Below, one piece after another: positions 18,304 to 27,265 of a DNA stretch of 51,764 nt. A program made the position numbers and the translations under genes. Position 1 is the first letter of the stretch. Each line of letters begins with the position of its first letter. Origin of the DNA: Lachnospiraceae bacterium (GTDB taxonomy: Bacteria; Bacillota; Clostridia; Lachnospirales; Lachnospiraceae); NCBI GenBank assembly GCA_910574715.1, contig CAJTCH010000038.1, forward strand, positions 1 through 51,764, written 5' to 3'. The notes under the pieces are model-generated. The model ran no database searches. It saw only the letters and a program-made list of their open reading frames with translations, and had not been told where the DNA came from.

Positions 18304-18795
18304 ATGATTTTGATGTTTTTAGTTGTGATTTCATTTTGTATGGGATTTAGTTGTGCAGTGTTAGTATATAAAAATAAAAGAAAGATAGAGATTAAGAATA
18401 AAGAAGAACAATATAATAAATTATTTTTATATTTTCATATTTTGAATATGTGGATGGAAATGCGGCAGAAAGGGAAATCAGCAGTCTCGTTTTTGCAAAA
18501 AAAACAAATAAGGAAAATAGCAATATATGGAATGAAAGAATTGGGAGAACGTTTTTATGAGGAAGTGAAAAATACAGATATAGAAGTTGTTTGTATTATT
18601 GACAAAAATCCTCAGCAGGTATTAGGAGATTTTCGTGTTATTTCTCCAAAAGAAAATATACCAAAAGTAGATGCAGTTATTGTAACAGCTGATTATTATT
18701 TTGCTGAGATAAAGAAACAGATGGAAGAAAGAGTAGATTGTCCGATTTATTCATTGCATGGAGTTCTTGGTAACAGTTTTGGAAGAAATTTTTGA
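18304..18795 (+). CDS. Membrane-anchored stand-alone Rossmann-like module
   Basis: A 163-residue protein with one N-terminal transmembrane helix (about 2-20), a charged linker, then a Rossmann-like domain: KIAIYGMKELGERFYEEV followed by VVCIIDKNPQ and VDAVIVTADYYFAEI. The same module appears fused to catalytic domains in the following genes, and here it stands alone behind a membrane anchor. It lies 2 bp after the previous gene. It may tether or nucleate the modular enzymes at the membrane (inference). Confidence 0.65.
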   Translation: MILMFLVVISFCMGFSCAVLVYKNKRKIEIKNKEEQYNKLFLYFHILNMWMEMRQKGKSAVSFLQKKQIRKIAIYGMKELGERFYEEVKNTDIEVVCIIDKNPQQVLGDFRVISPKENIPKVDAVIVTADYYFAEIKKQMEERVDCPIYSLHGVLGNSFGRNF

Positions 18796-18820
18796 TAAAT
18801 TGGATTTGTGGAGGGATAGA

Positions 18821-19900
18821 ATGCTGCGGATTTTTATATGGGGAACAGGGATGATAGCAGATTTAATTTTGAATCAAGCTAATGTTCAAGGAGTGTATGA
18901 GATACTGGGATATATTGATAATAATTCTGAAAAATGTGGAAAAACTTTCAGGGGAGAAAAAATTTTTTCACCTGCTGTTTTGAACGACATAATACCTGAT
19001 AAAATAATAATTTTAACAGATTATTTTGATGAAATAAGAAGACAAATAGATGTTCAGTTTCCCATTATGACAAATTTAGTTGAAGATAAAACCTTTTTTT
19101 TCAGGCAAAGTATATTGTGTCGTTATAAAAGTGATAAAAATCCTGAAATACAAAAAGTATTGGAACATATAGAAGAAGATGGGTTACAGGTATTCAATTA
19201 TAATTTTGTTGATAAATATAAACACAGGAAGATTGACGTGAAATATGATTTGAGATGTAAAATGTTTTATGTATATCATAAAAATAAAAAATTATATTTT
19301 GCTCGCTTTCTAGATACAGAAACAAAGGTAAAGCAGTATTATTTAAGCTTATTGATTGAGCAGGATGAAGAATCTCCGCACAGATATCTGATGCCAGAAT
19401 TTGACGTAAAAGATGGTGATGTTGTTGTAGATGTAGGGGTCGGGGAAGGTAATTTTTCTTTGGATATAATTAATAAAGTGTCTAAAATATATTTAATTGA
19501 AGCAGATGAGGCATGGATAGAAGCTATTAAAGAAACATTCAAAGAATATCAGGAAAAAATAGTTATCATTTCTCGGTTTGCTACTTCAATAGATGAAGGC
19601 AAATATGCGACACTCGATCAGTTGATAGAGGAGCCAGTTGATTTTATAAAAATGGATATAGAAGGAAATGAGTGGGATGCGTTACTAGGTGCAAAAAATC
19701 TAATATGTCGTTCAGAAAGAATAAAATGTGCGATATGTTCATACCATTCTGATTTTGATGAAATTCTTATAAAAAATGTACTAGAAAGTTATGGATTAAA
19801 TTGTTCGACGACACAAGGCTATATGTGGCATCCGGATATGTTAAGAAGATCATATATTTCATTAAAATTATGCAGAGGAATTGTTCAGGGAATAAAATAA
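18821..19900 (+). CDS. Rossmann-like module + FkbM-family methyltransferase (copy 1)
   Basis: The N-terminal ~90 residues (LRIFIWGTGMIADLIL ... EILGYIDNNSEK) form the shared Rossmann-like module. The C-terminal half is an FkbM-type SAM methyltransferase with VVDVGVGEGNFSLD (motif I), IYLIEADEAW and FIKMDIEGNE. FkbM enzymes usually methylate hydroxyls of sugars or polyketides. I chose the ATG at 18821 with GGAGGG 5 nt upstream, avoiding a longer ORF that overlaps the previous gene. It is paralogous to the gene at 24034 with the same domain order. Confidence 0.82.
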   Translation: MLRIFIWGTGMIADLILNQANVQGVYEILGYIDNNSEKCGKTFRGEKIFSPAVLNDIIPDKIIILTDYFDEIRRQIDVQFPIMTNLVEDKTFFFRQSILCRYKSDKNPEIQKVLEHIEEDGLQVFNYNFVDKYKHRKIDVKYDLRCKMFYVYHKNKKLYFARFLDTETKVKQYYLSLLIEQDEESPHRYLMPEFDVKDGDVVVDVGVGEGNFSLDIINKVSKIYLIEADEAWIEAIKETFKEYQEKIVIISRFATSIDEGKYATLDQLIEEPVDFIKMDIEGNEWDALLGAKNLICRSERIKCAICSYHSDFDEILIKNVLESYGLNCSTTQGYMWHPDMLRRSYISLKLCRGIVQGIK

Positions 19901-19931
19901 AAATTGTTGAATGAATTGAGGAATGAAGGAA

Positions 19932-21440
19932 ATGAAAGTATTAGCAATGTATTTGCCACAATTTCACAGAGTAAAAGAAAATGATCAATGGTGGGGAACA
20001 GGATTTACGGAATGGTCTGCGGCAAAAGGTGCTAAAAAACTCTATGACGGACATTATCAGCCGCGGATACCCCAAAATCAATATTATTATAACTTGTTGG
20101 ATAAAAGTGTAATGCAGTGGCAGGCTGAACTTATGAGGAAATACAGTGTTGACGGGGTGTGTATATATCATTATTGGTTTAAGGATAACAGAAGAATACT
20201 AGAAAAGCCGGCTGAAAATCTATTGAAATGGAAAGAGGTTGAGATGCCCTTTTGTTTTTATTGGGCAAATGTGACTTGGGCAAGAACATGGAGTAAGCTC
20301 CAGAATAAAACTCCTTGGACAAATGCATATGAACCGAAGGATTCTAATGAAGTAAATGGTATTCTGTTAGAACAAAAATACGGAGGAGAAGAACATTGGA
20401 GAGAGCATTTTAAATATTTGCTACCATTTTTTCAGGATGAGAGATATATCAAGATAGACGGCAAACCGCTATTTATGATTTATGTGACAGAAGATATACC
20501 ATATCTTGCAGAAATGCTGGACTGTTGGGAAAATCAGGCAATTGAACATGGATTAGATGGACTATATATAATTGGTTCTAAGTGTAGATTCAATAGAGAA
20601 AAATGTATAGATGCAGAAATTTGTTTGGAACCATCAAATGCGTTTGAACTTGCAACAAAAGTACAGAGAGAAGATGGTATTGGTGTATTTGATTATGATG
20701 ACTTCTGGCAGAAGATTCTTGATACTCCTTTTAGAGACAATACATATTTCCAAGGAGTAGTAGGATATGATGATACTCCTAGAAGAGGAAAAGAGGGATA
20801 TGTAGTTGAGGGTGCGACTCCAAATAAATTCGCTGGTTATTTGACAGAGCTAATGGCAAAAAGTTTTGTCAATAATAACGACCTTGTGTTTATAAACGCT
20901 TGGAATGAATGGGGGGAAGGAATGTATTTGGAGCCGGATGAAAAATACGGTGAAGAGTTTTTAGCAGCTATTCCCTATGCGAAAAATAATTATATGTCTT
21001 ATATTGAAAAATACAGGATATTGAATACTGGTAATGATAAGAGTGAAGAATTAAATAATCTAAGGGGACAATTAGACAAGGAAAGATATTATTTGAAAAT
21101 ATTAGATCAATGGATGACTCTTCGGGGAAATGGGTTCTCTATTAAAAAAAGATTGGAAGAGTTGGGATATAAAAGAATAGCACTATACGGCTATAGCATT
21201 CTGGGACGTCATTTGTATGACGAGTTAGTAGGAAGCGAAGTTATGATACAGTATTTGATTGATAGACAGGGAGATAAATTACATATGAAACTGCCAGTGT
21301 ATCTTCCATCAGATCGTCTTCCAGAGGTAGATGCTGTGATTGTTGCCTCAACATATTATTATGATGAAATATATTATTTCCTAAAGGAAAAGGGGATAGA
21401 AAAAATCATTTCTTTGGAAGCTGTTTTAAAGGAAGGTTAA
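19932..21440 (+). CDS. WbsX-type glycosyltransferase/GH99-like protein + C-terminal Rossmann-like module
   Basis: Residues 1 to ~370 match the WbsX family (MKVLAMYLPQFHRVKENDQWWGTGFTEW; CFYWANVTWARTW; FINAWNEWGEGMYLEPD), found in O-antigen and rhamnan clusters. A short helical linker follows, then the shared module (RIALYGYSILGRHLYDEL ... VMIQYLIDRQGD ... VDAVIVASTYYYDEI) close in sequence to the stand-alone protein at 18304. The ATG at 19932 has better-spaced GAGGA than the in-frame ATG at 19923. The reaction is probably sugar transfer, unproven for the family. Confidence 0.85.
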   Translation: MKVLAMYLPQFHRVKENDQWWGTGFTEWSAAKGAKKLYDGHYQPRIPQNQYYYNLLDKSVMQWQAELMRKYSVDGVCIYHYWFKDNRRILEKPAENLLKWKEVEMPFCFYWANVTWARTWSKLQNKTPWTNAYEPKDSNEVNGILLEQKYGGEEHWREHFKYLLPFFQDERYIKIDGKPLFMIYVTEDIPYLAEMLDCWENQAIEHGLDGLYIIGSKCRFNREKCIDAEICLEPSNAFELATKVQREDGIGVFDYDDFWQKILDTPFRDNTYFQGVVGYDDTPRRGKEGYVVEGATPNKFAGYLTELMAKSFVNNNDLVFINAWNEWGEGMYLEPDEKYGEEFLAAIPYAKNNYMSYIEKYRILNTGNDKSEELNNLRGQLDKERYYLKILDQWMTLRGNGFSIKKRLEELGYKRIALYGYSILGRHLYDELVGSEVMIQYLIDRQGDKLHMKLPVYLPSDRLPEVDAVIVASTYYYDEIYYFLKEKGIEKIISLEAVLKEG

Positions 21441-21543
21441 ATATTTTATTGATGAAAATGTGATTATCTGGAAAGAAGTCTGGCATGAGGCGTTGTTTGA
21501 CGAGATACCATAGCATGTCAGGATAGAAGGAGAATGGATTGAT

Positions 21544-22725
21544 ATGAAATGGTCTGATAAAGGGCATGAGTTGGACGGATATGGCGAAAAAATCGTGCAG
21601 AGTTTTCGAGACAAAGGTGAAAAAATCTACATATTCGGAGCTGGATTGATAGGGGAAGAATACAGACCGTTGTTTGAAAGACAGGGGTGCTTTGCCGGGT
21701 ATATTGATAACGACAGAAGAAAACAGGAATCAGGAGTGAATCGTGCTTGTGTGGTATCATTTGAGGAATACTGCAATAAAAAAATGGGTGGATTCATCAT
21801 GATTACGGCAGATGAAAAGAACATACCATCAATAAAGGAACAGCTGTCTCGGGCAGGGCTGAAAGAACAAACAGATTTTTATACATATACGGATTTCATG
21901 AACTCAGTATATCCTGTGCTGTCTGTGTATTTTTACGATCAATTTTATGTACGGCAGGCGCAGATATGTCTGACAGAAAGATGCAGTTTAAAATGCAGGG
22001 ACTGTGCGCATGGGTGTTATGCAGTGGGGGCAGATAGTCAAGATATGAGCTTGGAGATGGCTAAAGAAAGTGCGGATTCATTTTTTGATAAAGTAGATTT
22101 GATAAAGGAATTTGTGCTAATAGGCGGAGAACCTTTTTTGTATAGAGACTTGGATCAGATTATAGTATACATTGGCGAAAAATACAGGAAAAAAATGATC
22201 AATTTTGCCATTACGACGAATGGAACTATAATGCTGGAACAAAAGATATTAGATTTGTGTAGAAAATATGATGTTTTAATACGGATATCAAATTATTCGG
22301 CTGAATTAAAATATCTGGAAAAGAAATATGCAAAACTTAAGGAAGAATTAGAAAAAAATAAAATAATGTATATCTTAGGCGGCAGTGATTATTATTGGAT
22401 GGATTATGGATTTAAAACCGTTGACAGGGGTGGAAAGGCGGAAGATTTAATTCCTGTTTTTGATAAATGCAGGACATCGTGTAGAGAAATAAGAGGAAAC
22501 CGATATTATTATTGTGTTATGGCAAGGAGCGTATCAGATAATCTGGGATTTGGTCTGGGTGAGGATGATTATTTAGATTTTAATAGGATAAAAAAAGAAG
22601 ATAAGAAAGTTTTACTGGAATTTGAAATGGGATATTCCGATAAAGGATATCTTGATATGTGTAATCATTGTAATGGTGCAGATGCAGTAAATTACCCAAT
22701 TCCCGCAGCCAAACAGATTCATTAG
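21544..22725 (+). CDS. Rossmann-like module + radical SAM enzyme
   Basis: The N-terminal module (KIYIFGAGLIGEEY ... AGYIDNDRRKQ, about residues 27-115) is followed by a radical SAM core with C147-x3-C151-x2-C154 (CSLKCRDC), the GGEP motif (LIGGEPFLYRDL), and C-terminal cysteines (CRTSCREI, MCNHCNGAD) suggesting a SPASM-like auxiliary cluster site. It is predicted to perform 5'-deoxyadenosyl radical chemistry, perhaps on a sugar, lipid or peptide in this glycan pathway; the substrate is unknown. The ribosome binding site AAGGAG lies about 11 nt upstream. Confidence 0.82.
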   Translation: MKWSDKGHELDGYGEKIVQSFRDKGEKIYIFGAGLIGEEYRPLFERQGCFAGYIDNDRRKQESGVNRACVVSFEEYCNKKMGGFIMITADEKNIPSIKEQLSRAGLKEQTDFYTYTDFMNSVYPVLSVYFYDQFYVRQAQICLTERCSLKCRDCAHGCYAVGADSQDMSLEMAKESADSFFDKVDLIKEFVLIGGEPFLYRDLDQIIVYIGEKYRKKMINFAITTNGTIMLEQKILDLCRKYDVLIRISNYSAELKYLEKKYAKLKEELEKNKIMYILGGSDYYWMDYGFKTVDRGGKAEDLIPVFDKCRTSCREIRGNRYYYCVMARSVSDNLGFGLGEDDYLDFNRIKKEDKKVLLEFEMGYSDKGYLDMCNHCNGADAVNYPIPAAKQIH

Positions 22726-22742
22726 GCAAGAAGGAGGACGAG

Positions 22743-23957
22743 ATGTTTCGGATATATGTCTGGGGAGCCGGCAGTTATGCACGTCAGGTAATGGATGAGA
22801 TAGATGATTCAAAAGCAAAGATACTAGGAATTATTGACTCAGACAAAAGGAAACAGGAGACGAGTATGTTTTATCCCATACAGGTGATGTCACCTTCTGA
22901 TATATCAGGGAAAGAATTTGATTATGTGGTTATTTCGGTTAAAAAATATGAGACCATAGAGAATGAATGTAACGGTTTAGGAATCCCAGCTGAAAAAATT
23001 ATTTCCTATTGGAAAGATGAACAAAGTACGCATTTATTTGTAAAGCGTGCAGAGCGGGTGAGCGAGTTGATATATAAAAACCAGATTTATCAGAATCGTC
23101 TGGACAGTGCGCCTTATGAATGGAACGTAAAGCCGACACCGAAGATCCAAGAAGGAAGTAGACTTTTGAGGAAGATTGTTGAAGATTATAGTAGTTTATG
23201 TCGGTTTGGCGATGGAGAATTTGAAATGATTCGGGGAAAAATCCGTCCTTGGTTTCAAAGACCAGATGATAGATTGGGAAGACGGCTAAAGGAAGTTTTA
23301 TTTTCAGAAGATATCAGAATTAATATAGCTATCCCGCAGAATTTCCGTGGTTTTGAGAAATACAAGGAAAATGCGGCAGATAATATTCGGGATTATATGC
23401 ATGGGGATACTCGGCAAGATATTCTTGAGTTGATTGATAAAGACCGGATTTATTATGATGCCTATGTCAGCAGGCCTTATATTATATACAAAGACAGAAA
23501 AAATGCAGATGAGATATTCCCGTTGTTTCAGGCGATTTGGAAAGACAGAGATGTGATGATCGTAGAGGGCGAATTTTCAAGGATAGGAATTGGAAATGAT
23601 TTGCTGAAAGGCGCGGGTTCTGTTTCAAGGATCTTATGTCCGTCTAAGAATGCCTGGGATAGATATGATGATATTTTAGATTCGGTATTAAGGGCAGCAT
23701 CAAAAAAGTCATTAATATGTATTTCATTAGGGCCATGCGCAACCGTACTTGCGTATGATCTGGCAAGAGCAGGGTATCAGGCGTTGGATATCGGACAGTT
23801 GGATAATGAATATGAATGGTATCTGAGAGGTGCGCAGACACAGATACCGATTCCAGGGAAAATGGTTGCGGAGGTTTCCGGAGAGCAGGCATTCGAGCTG
23901 CCAGATGAGAGGGAATATATAAGTCAGATCATTACCAGGATTATTTCAGAGAAGTGA
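22743..23957 (+). CDS. Rossmann-like module + GT-D fold glycosyltransferase
   Basis: Residues 1-95 form the shared module (FRIYVWGAGSYARQVMDE ... ILGIIDSDKRKQ). The rest is a GT-D (DUF1792) glycosyltransferase with the metal-binding D157-G-E159 (CRFGDGEFEMI) and later 'VEGEFSRIGIGNDLL' and 'ISLGPCATVLAYDLARAGYQALDIG' segments. Streptococcal members of this family transfer glucose in serine-rich adhesin glycosylation, so a protein or polysaccharide glycan role is reasonable. It has a GAAGGAGG ribosome binding site and follows the radical SAM gene by 17 bp. Confidence 0.87.
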   Translation: MFRIYVWGAGSYARQVMDEIDDSKAKILGIIDSDKRKQETSMFYPIQVMSPSDISGKEFDYVVISVKKYETIENECNGLGIPAEKIISYWKDEQSTHLFVKRAERVSELIYKNQIYQNRLDSAPYEWNVKPTPKIQEGSRLLRKIVEDYSSLCRFGDGEFEMIRGKIRPWFQRPDDRLGRRLKEVLFSEDIRINIAIPQNFRGFEKYKENAADNIRDYMHGDTRQDILELIDKDRIYYDAYVSRPYIIYKDRKNADEIFPLFQAIWKDRDVMIVEGEFSRIGIGNDLLKGAGSVSRILCPSKNAWDRYDDILDSVLRAASKKSLICISLGPCATVLAYDLARAGYQALDIGQLDNEYEWYLRGAQTQIPIPGKMVAEVSGEQAFELPDEREYISQIITRIISEK

Positions 23958-24033
23958 CGGACCAAGCGGTCATGCTTGCAGGGATATTTGGAAGCAGCCG
24001 TGAGGCATTGGCTTGAAAGGGAGAGGAAAAGGT

Positions 24034-25137
24034 ATGAGAAAGGTATATTTTTTTGGAACAGGAAATTGTGCGAAAATGTATGCAGATAAAAGCGAGATCG
24101 CATTAAAAGCTTTGGGGAATTATGAGATCATGGGTTTCCTGGACAATGATGTAAATAAAGAAGGTACGCAATTCGGGAAGTATAAAGTTTTTAAACCTGA
24201 TATTTTAAAAGAACATCCGTGTGATTTGGTTTTGATTTTTTTATTGAATGACGATGATCTTGATAATGTTTACAAACAATTATTGGAGTATGTACCTTTC
24301 GATACAATTCATGAATATTTTTTGCCTTTGAAATTATTGCTTCAAAGAAATTATATGGATACTGCTAATGAAGAGATACAAGAAACATTGGATTACATTT
24401 CTGCCGGTAAAATATCGATATTCAATCAATTTGTAAATAAACGCAGTACATATGATGAAGTGAAATGGGATACACAGGTTGATCTGCCATATATTGATTT
24501 CAAGACAATTGAAGGTAAAAAGAAACCGATGTATTATCCAAGGAATTATAAATTTTTTAAAAAGAACGGAATTAATTATGTTTATAATTTAATGTATGAG
24601 CAGAATGAGGGATCTCCCCATCTATATATCAAAAAAGATCATAATATAAATGACGGAGACTGTATTATTGATGCGGGAGTTTGTGAAGGGAATTTTGCAT
24701 TAAAGTATATAGATGTCGCATCTCATATCTATTTGTTTGAAATGGATCCAGTCTGGCAGGAGCCTTTGAAGTATACATTCAGAGATTATGAAAGCAAGGT
24801 GACGCTTATTGATAAGGCGGTTTGTGACAGGACGTCAAGCAGTACATGCCGAATAGATGATGTTCTGCGAAACCATAAAGTCGACTTTGTTAAAATGGAT
24901 ATAGAAGGGGCAGAAGTATCGGCGCTTAGAGGTGCGAAAGCCACTTTTTGTACGAATCATATAAAAGCTTCCATATGCAGTTATCACAGGAGCAAAGATG
25001 AGGAGAAAATTCGTTACCTGTTAGAAAGTTATGGATATCAAACTTCAGTTTCACCGGGCTATATGCTTTTTTTGCATGATGAAGAGGTATGGAGGACCGG
25101 AGAACTAAGGCGGGGGATCGTCTACGGAGATAAATGA
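24034..25137 (+). CDS. Rossmann-like module + FkbM-family methyltransferase (copy 2)
   Basis: Same architecture as the gene at 18821. The N-terminal module is KVYFFGTGNCAKMYADK ... EIMGFLDNDVNKE; the C-terminal SAM methyltransferase has IIDAGVCEGNFALKY, IYLFEMDPVW and FVKMDIEGAEVSALRGAK. The start at 24034 (MRKVYFF) is preferred over an upstream TTG because GAGAGGAAAAGG precedes it. Two different FkbM enzymes in one cluster suggest two distinct methylated positions in the glycan (inference). Confidence 0.83.
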   Translation: MRKVYFFGTGNCAKMYADKSEIALKALGNYEIMGFLDNDVNKEGTQFGKYKVFKPDILKEHPCDLVLIFLLNDDDLDNVYKQLLEYVPFDTIHEYFLPLKLLLQRNYMDTANEEIQETLDYISAGKISIFNQFVNKRSTYDEVKWDTQVDLPYIDFKTIEGKKKPMYYPRNYKFFKKNGINYVYNLMYEQNEGSPHLYIKKDHNINDGDCIIDAGVCEGNFALKYIDVASHIYLFEMDPVWQEPLKYTFRDYESKVTLIDKAVCDRTSSSTCRIDDVLRNHKVDFVKMDIEGAEVSALRGAKATFCTNHIKASICSYHRSKDEEKIRYLLESYGYQTSVSPGYMLFLHDEEVWRTGELRRGIVYGDK

Positions 25138-25159
25138 GAATTAAAGAAGGTTTATATCA

Positions 25160-27199
25160 ATGAAGCGATTATGCATTTACTTGACTTATGACAAGCAAAA
25201 GATCATAGACAAATACATCGGACACATATTGAAAGAATTAAAAACCTGTACAGACTATCTCGCGGTAATATGCAACACACCAACCATAGCAGAAGGAAAA
25301 GAGATCCTCGAAACCTATGCCGACACCATATTTTTCCGTGAAAATATTGGTTTTGACGCGGGTGGCTACAAGGACGCATTGTGTCATCGGATCGGATGGG
25401 ACAAGGTACTCGCTTTCGACGAATTGGTGTTAGTAAACGATTCCATGTTCGGTCCGTTTCGTCCTATGAAAAGCATTTTCGAGGAAATGGATAAAAAGCC
25501 GGTTGACTTCTGGGGATTAGCGAAACATGCCGAATTCCGGAAAGAAGGATTTGATTATTTCCCAGAACATATACAGTCATTTTTCTTTGTATTCCGTTCA
25601 AGGATGCTGCACAGCAGTCATTTTAGAAAATACTGGGAGGATATGCCTTATTATACATCGTACAATGAGGCGGTCCGGAAGTATGAGATGCAGTTTACTT
25701 CCTGGTTTTCCGGATTGGGGTACACCTATGACGTTCTTGCCGATATCCAGGCAAATGATTCAGAGAATCTGGAAAATAACTATGCACAGTTTCGGAAGAT
25801 TCCATACGAACTTATAAAAAAGCGAAACTTCCCATTCCTGAAAAAGCAGCAGATCGCAGACGAATCCCTGGATACACAGACTCAGGAAAACCTGCGTCTT
25901 GCCATCGACTACATAGACAGGGAAACGGACTATGACGCAGATCTGATCTGGGAAAATATCATCCGCACGCTGAATATGGCAGACCTGCACAGAAGCCTTC
26001 ATCTTCAATACATCATTGCTCCAGAAGAATCAAGGCGAAGAGAAGATACGCTGATCTTGGTAGCGGCATCCCACGAAAGCGCCGTTGCGTATGTTGTGGA
26101 ATATCTGTGTGAGCTGGAACGGAATTTTGATATTAAAATAGCGGCTTGCAACAGTATACTAAAGGATGCTTACCAGAGACAAGGCTTCATGTGTGAAGAA
26201 CCGGAGCAGGAGGAAGCGAAGCAAGACATAGGACAGAGAGGCATAGAATCTTCGGCAGGAAAGAATAAATTGCGGCGGTTGGACAAGTGGTTTGAGAGCA
26301 TAGAAAAGTACGAGTATATCTGTGTTCTCTATGATACAGATATGACGTCGGAAGCAAGACCGAGTTGTACCAACAAGTCTTATTTCTATAATATCTGGGA
26401 AAATCTGGCGAAAAGTTCAGATCACGTATCGGCGATCCTGAGACGTTTTGAACAAGAGCCAAGGCTGGGAGCCCTGATGCCGCCGAGACCGAATTTTGCC
26501 GAATATTTTGGAGAACTCGGGAAGGGATGGAACGGAAGGTTTGAAGCAGTGCAGTCTATTGCTTACAGATTGCGCCTGCAATGCCAGATTTCGGAAGAAC
26601 TGCCGCCGTTTCGGGTATCTGAGAGCCTTTGGATCCGCAAAAGGATCTTAAACAAGGTCAGGGATCATTTGAAGATGTGTACGGATCAAGAGAAGATGGA
26701 AGAGAATGTCCTTCGGGAACTGCCGTATCTGTGGAGTTTTCTGGCACAGGATGCGGGCTGTTACGCGGGGATCGTGGAGAGTACGGATTATGCAGCCATG
26801 AACGGGGTGAATCTCCAATATTACCTGAACGGGATAGCAGAGCAGGTTAGAAACCAGTACGGGGAATTCACGGATTTTGTTGAGATGAAAAAGAAGATTT
26901 CCCATGCGGCTCTGCGGGAATTCAGCGGGAAATATCACCGGATATTCATCTATGGTACGGGATTTCTGGCGAGAAGATACGGGGAATTGATTGCCGATGT
27001 GGAGGCATATATCGTGTCTGACGGGCAGGTAAAGCCGGAAGAGTGGGACGGCGTGCAAGTCAGATATCTGTCGGAGATTGCAGGAGAGATTGCCGTATCG
27101 AAAGACTGCGGTGTTGTGCTCTGCTTGAATAAGAAGAATCAGACGCAGGTAAGAAAGCTTTTGGAAGGGTACAACATTACAAACTACCTATGTATATGA
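25160..27199 (+). CDS. Rhamnan synthesis F-like protein + C-terminal Rossmann-like module
   Basis: A 679-residue protein. The N-terminal ~230 residues match RgpF-type proteins (FFRENIGFDAGGYKDAL; LVLVNDSMFGPF; ADFWGL-type segment VDFWGLAKHAE; FFFVFRSRML), glycosyltransferases linked to rhamnose-containing polysaccharides. A long middle region continues the RgpF-like fold. The C-terminal ~85 residues carry the shared module (HRIFIYGTGFLARRYGELI ... VEAYIVSDGQ). From about here GC content rises relative to the upstream AT-rich genes, suggesting the older part of the locus. Confidence 0.85.
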   Translation: MKRLCIYLTYDKQKIIDKYIGHILKELKTCTDYLAVICNTPTIAEGKEILETYADTIFFRENIGFDAGGYKDALCHRIGWDKVLAFDELVLVNDSMFGPFRPMKSIFEEMDKKPVDFWGLAKHAEFRKEGFDYFPEHIQSFFFVFRSRMLHSSHFRKYWEDMPYYTSYNEAVRKYEMQFTSWFSGLGYTYDVLADIQANDSENLENNYAQFRKIPYELIKKRNFPFLKKQQIADESLDTQTQENLRLAIDYIDRETDYDADLIWENIIRTLNMADLHRSLHLQYIIAPEESRRREDTLILVAASHESAVAYVVEYLCELERNFDIKIAACNSILKDAYQRQGFMCEEPEQEEAKQDIGQRGIESSAGKNKLRRLDKWFESIEKYEYICVLYDTDMTSEARPSCTNKSYFYNIWENLAKSSDHVSAILRRFEQEPRLGALMPPRPNFAEYFGELGKGWNGRFEAVQSIAYRLRLQCQISEELPPFRVSESLWIRKRILNKVRDHLKMCTDQEKMEENVLRELPYLWSFLAQDAGCYAGIVESTDYAAMNGVNLQYYLNGIAEQVRNQYGEFTDFVEMKKKISHAALREFSGKYHRIFIYGTGFLARRYGELIADVEAYIVSDGQVKPEEWDGVQVRYLSEIAGEIAVSKDCGVVLCLNKKNQTQVRKLLEGYNITNYLCI

Positions 27200-27265
27200 A
27201 AAGAATGATGTAAGGAAGTAGATTTTTGAAGAGCTATAAATAAGAGATTTGGAAAGGGGTATGCT

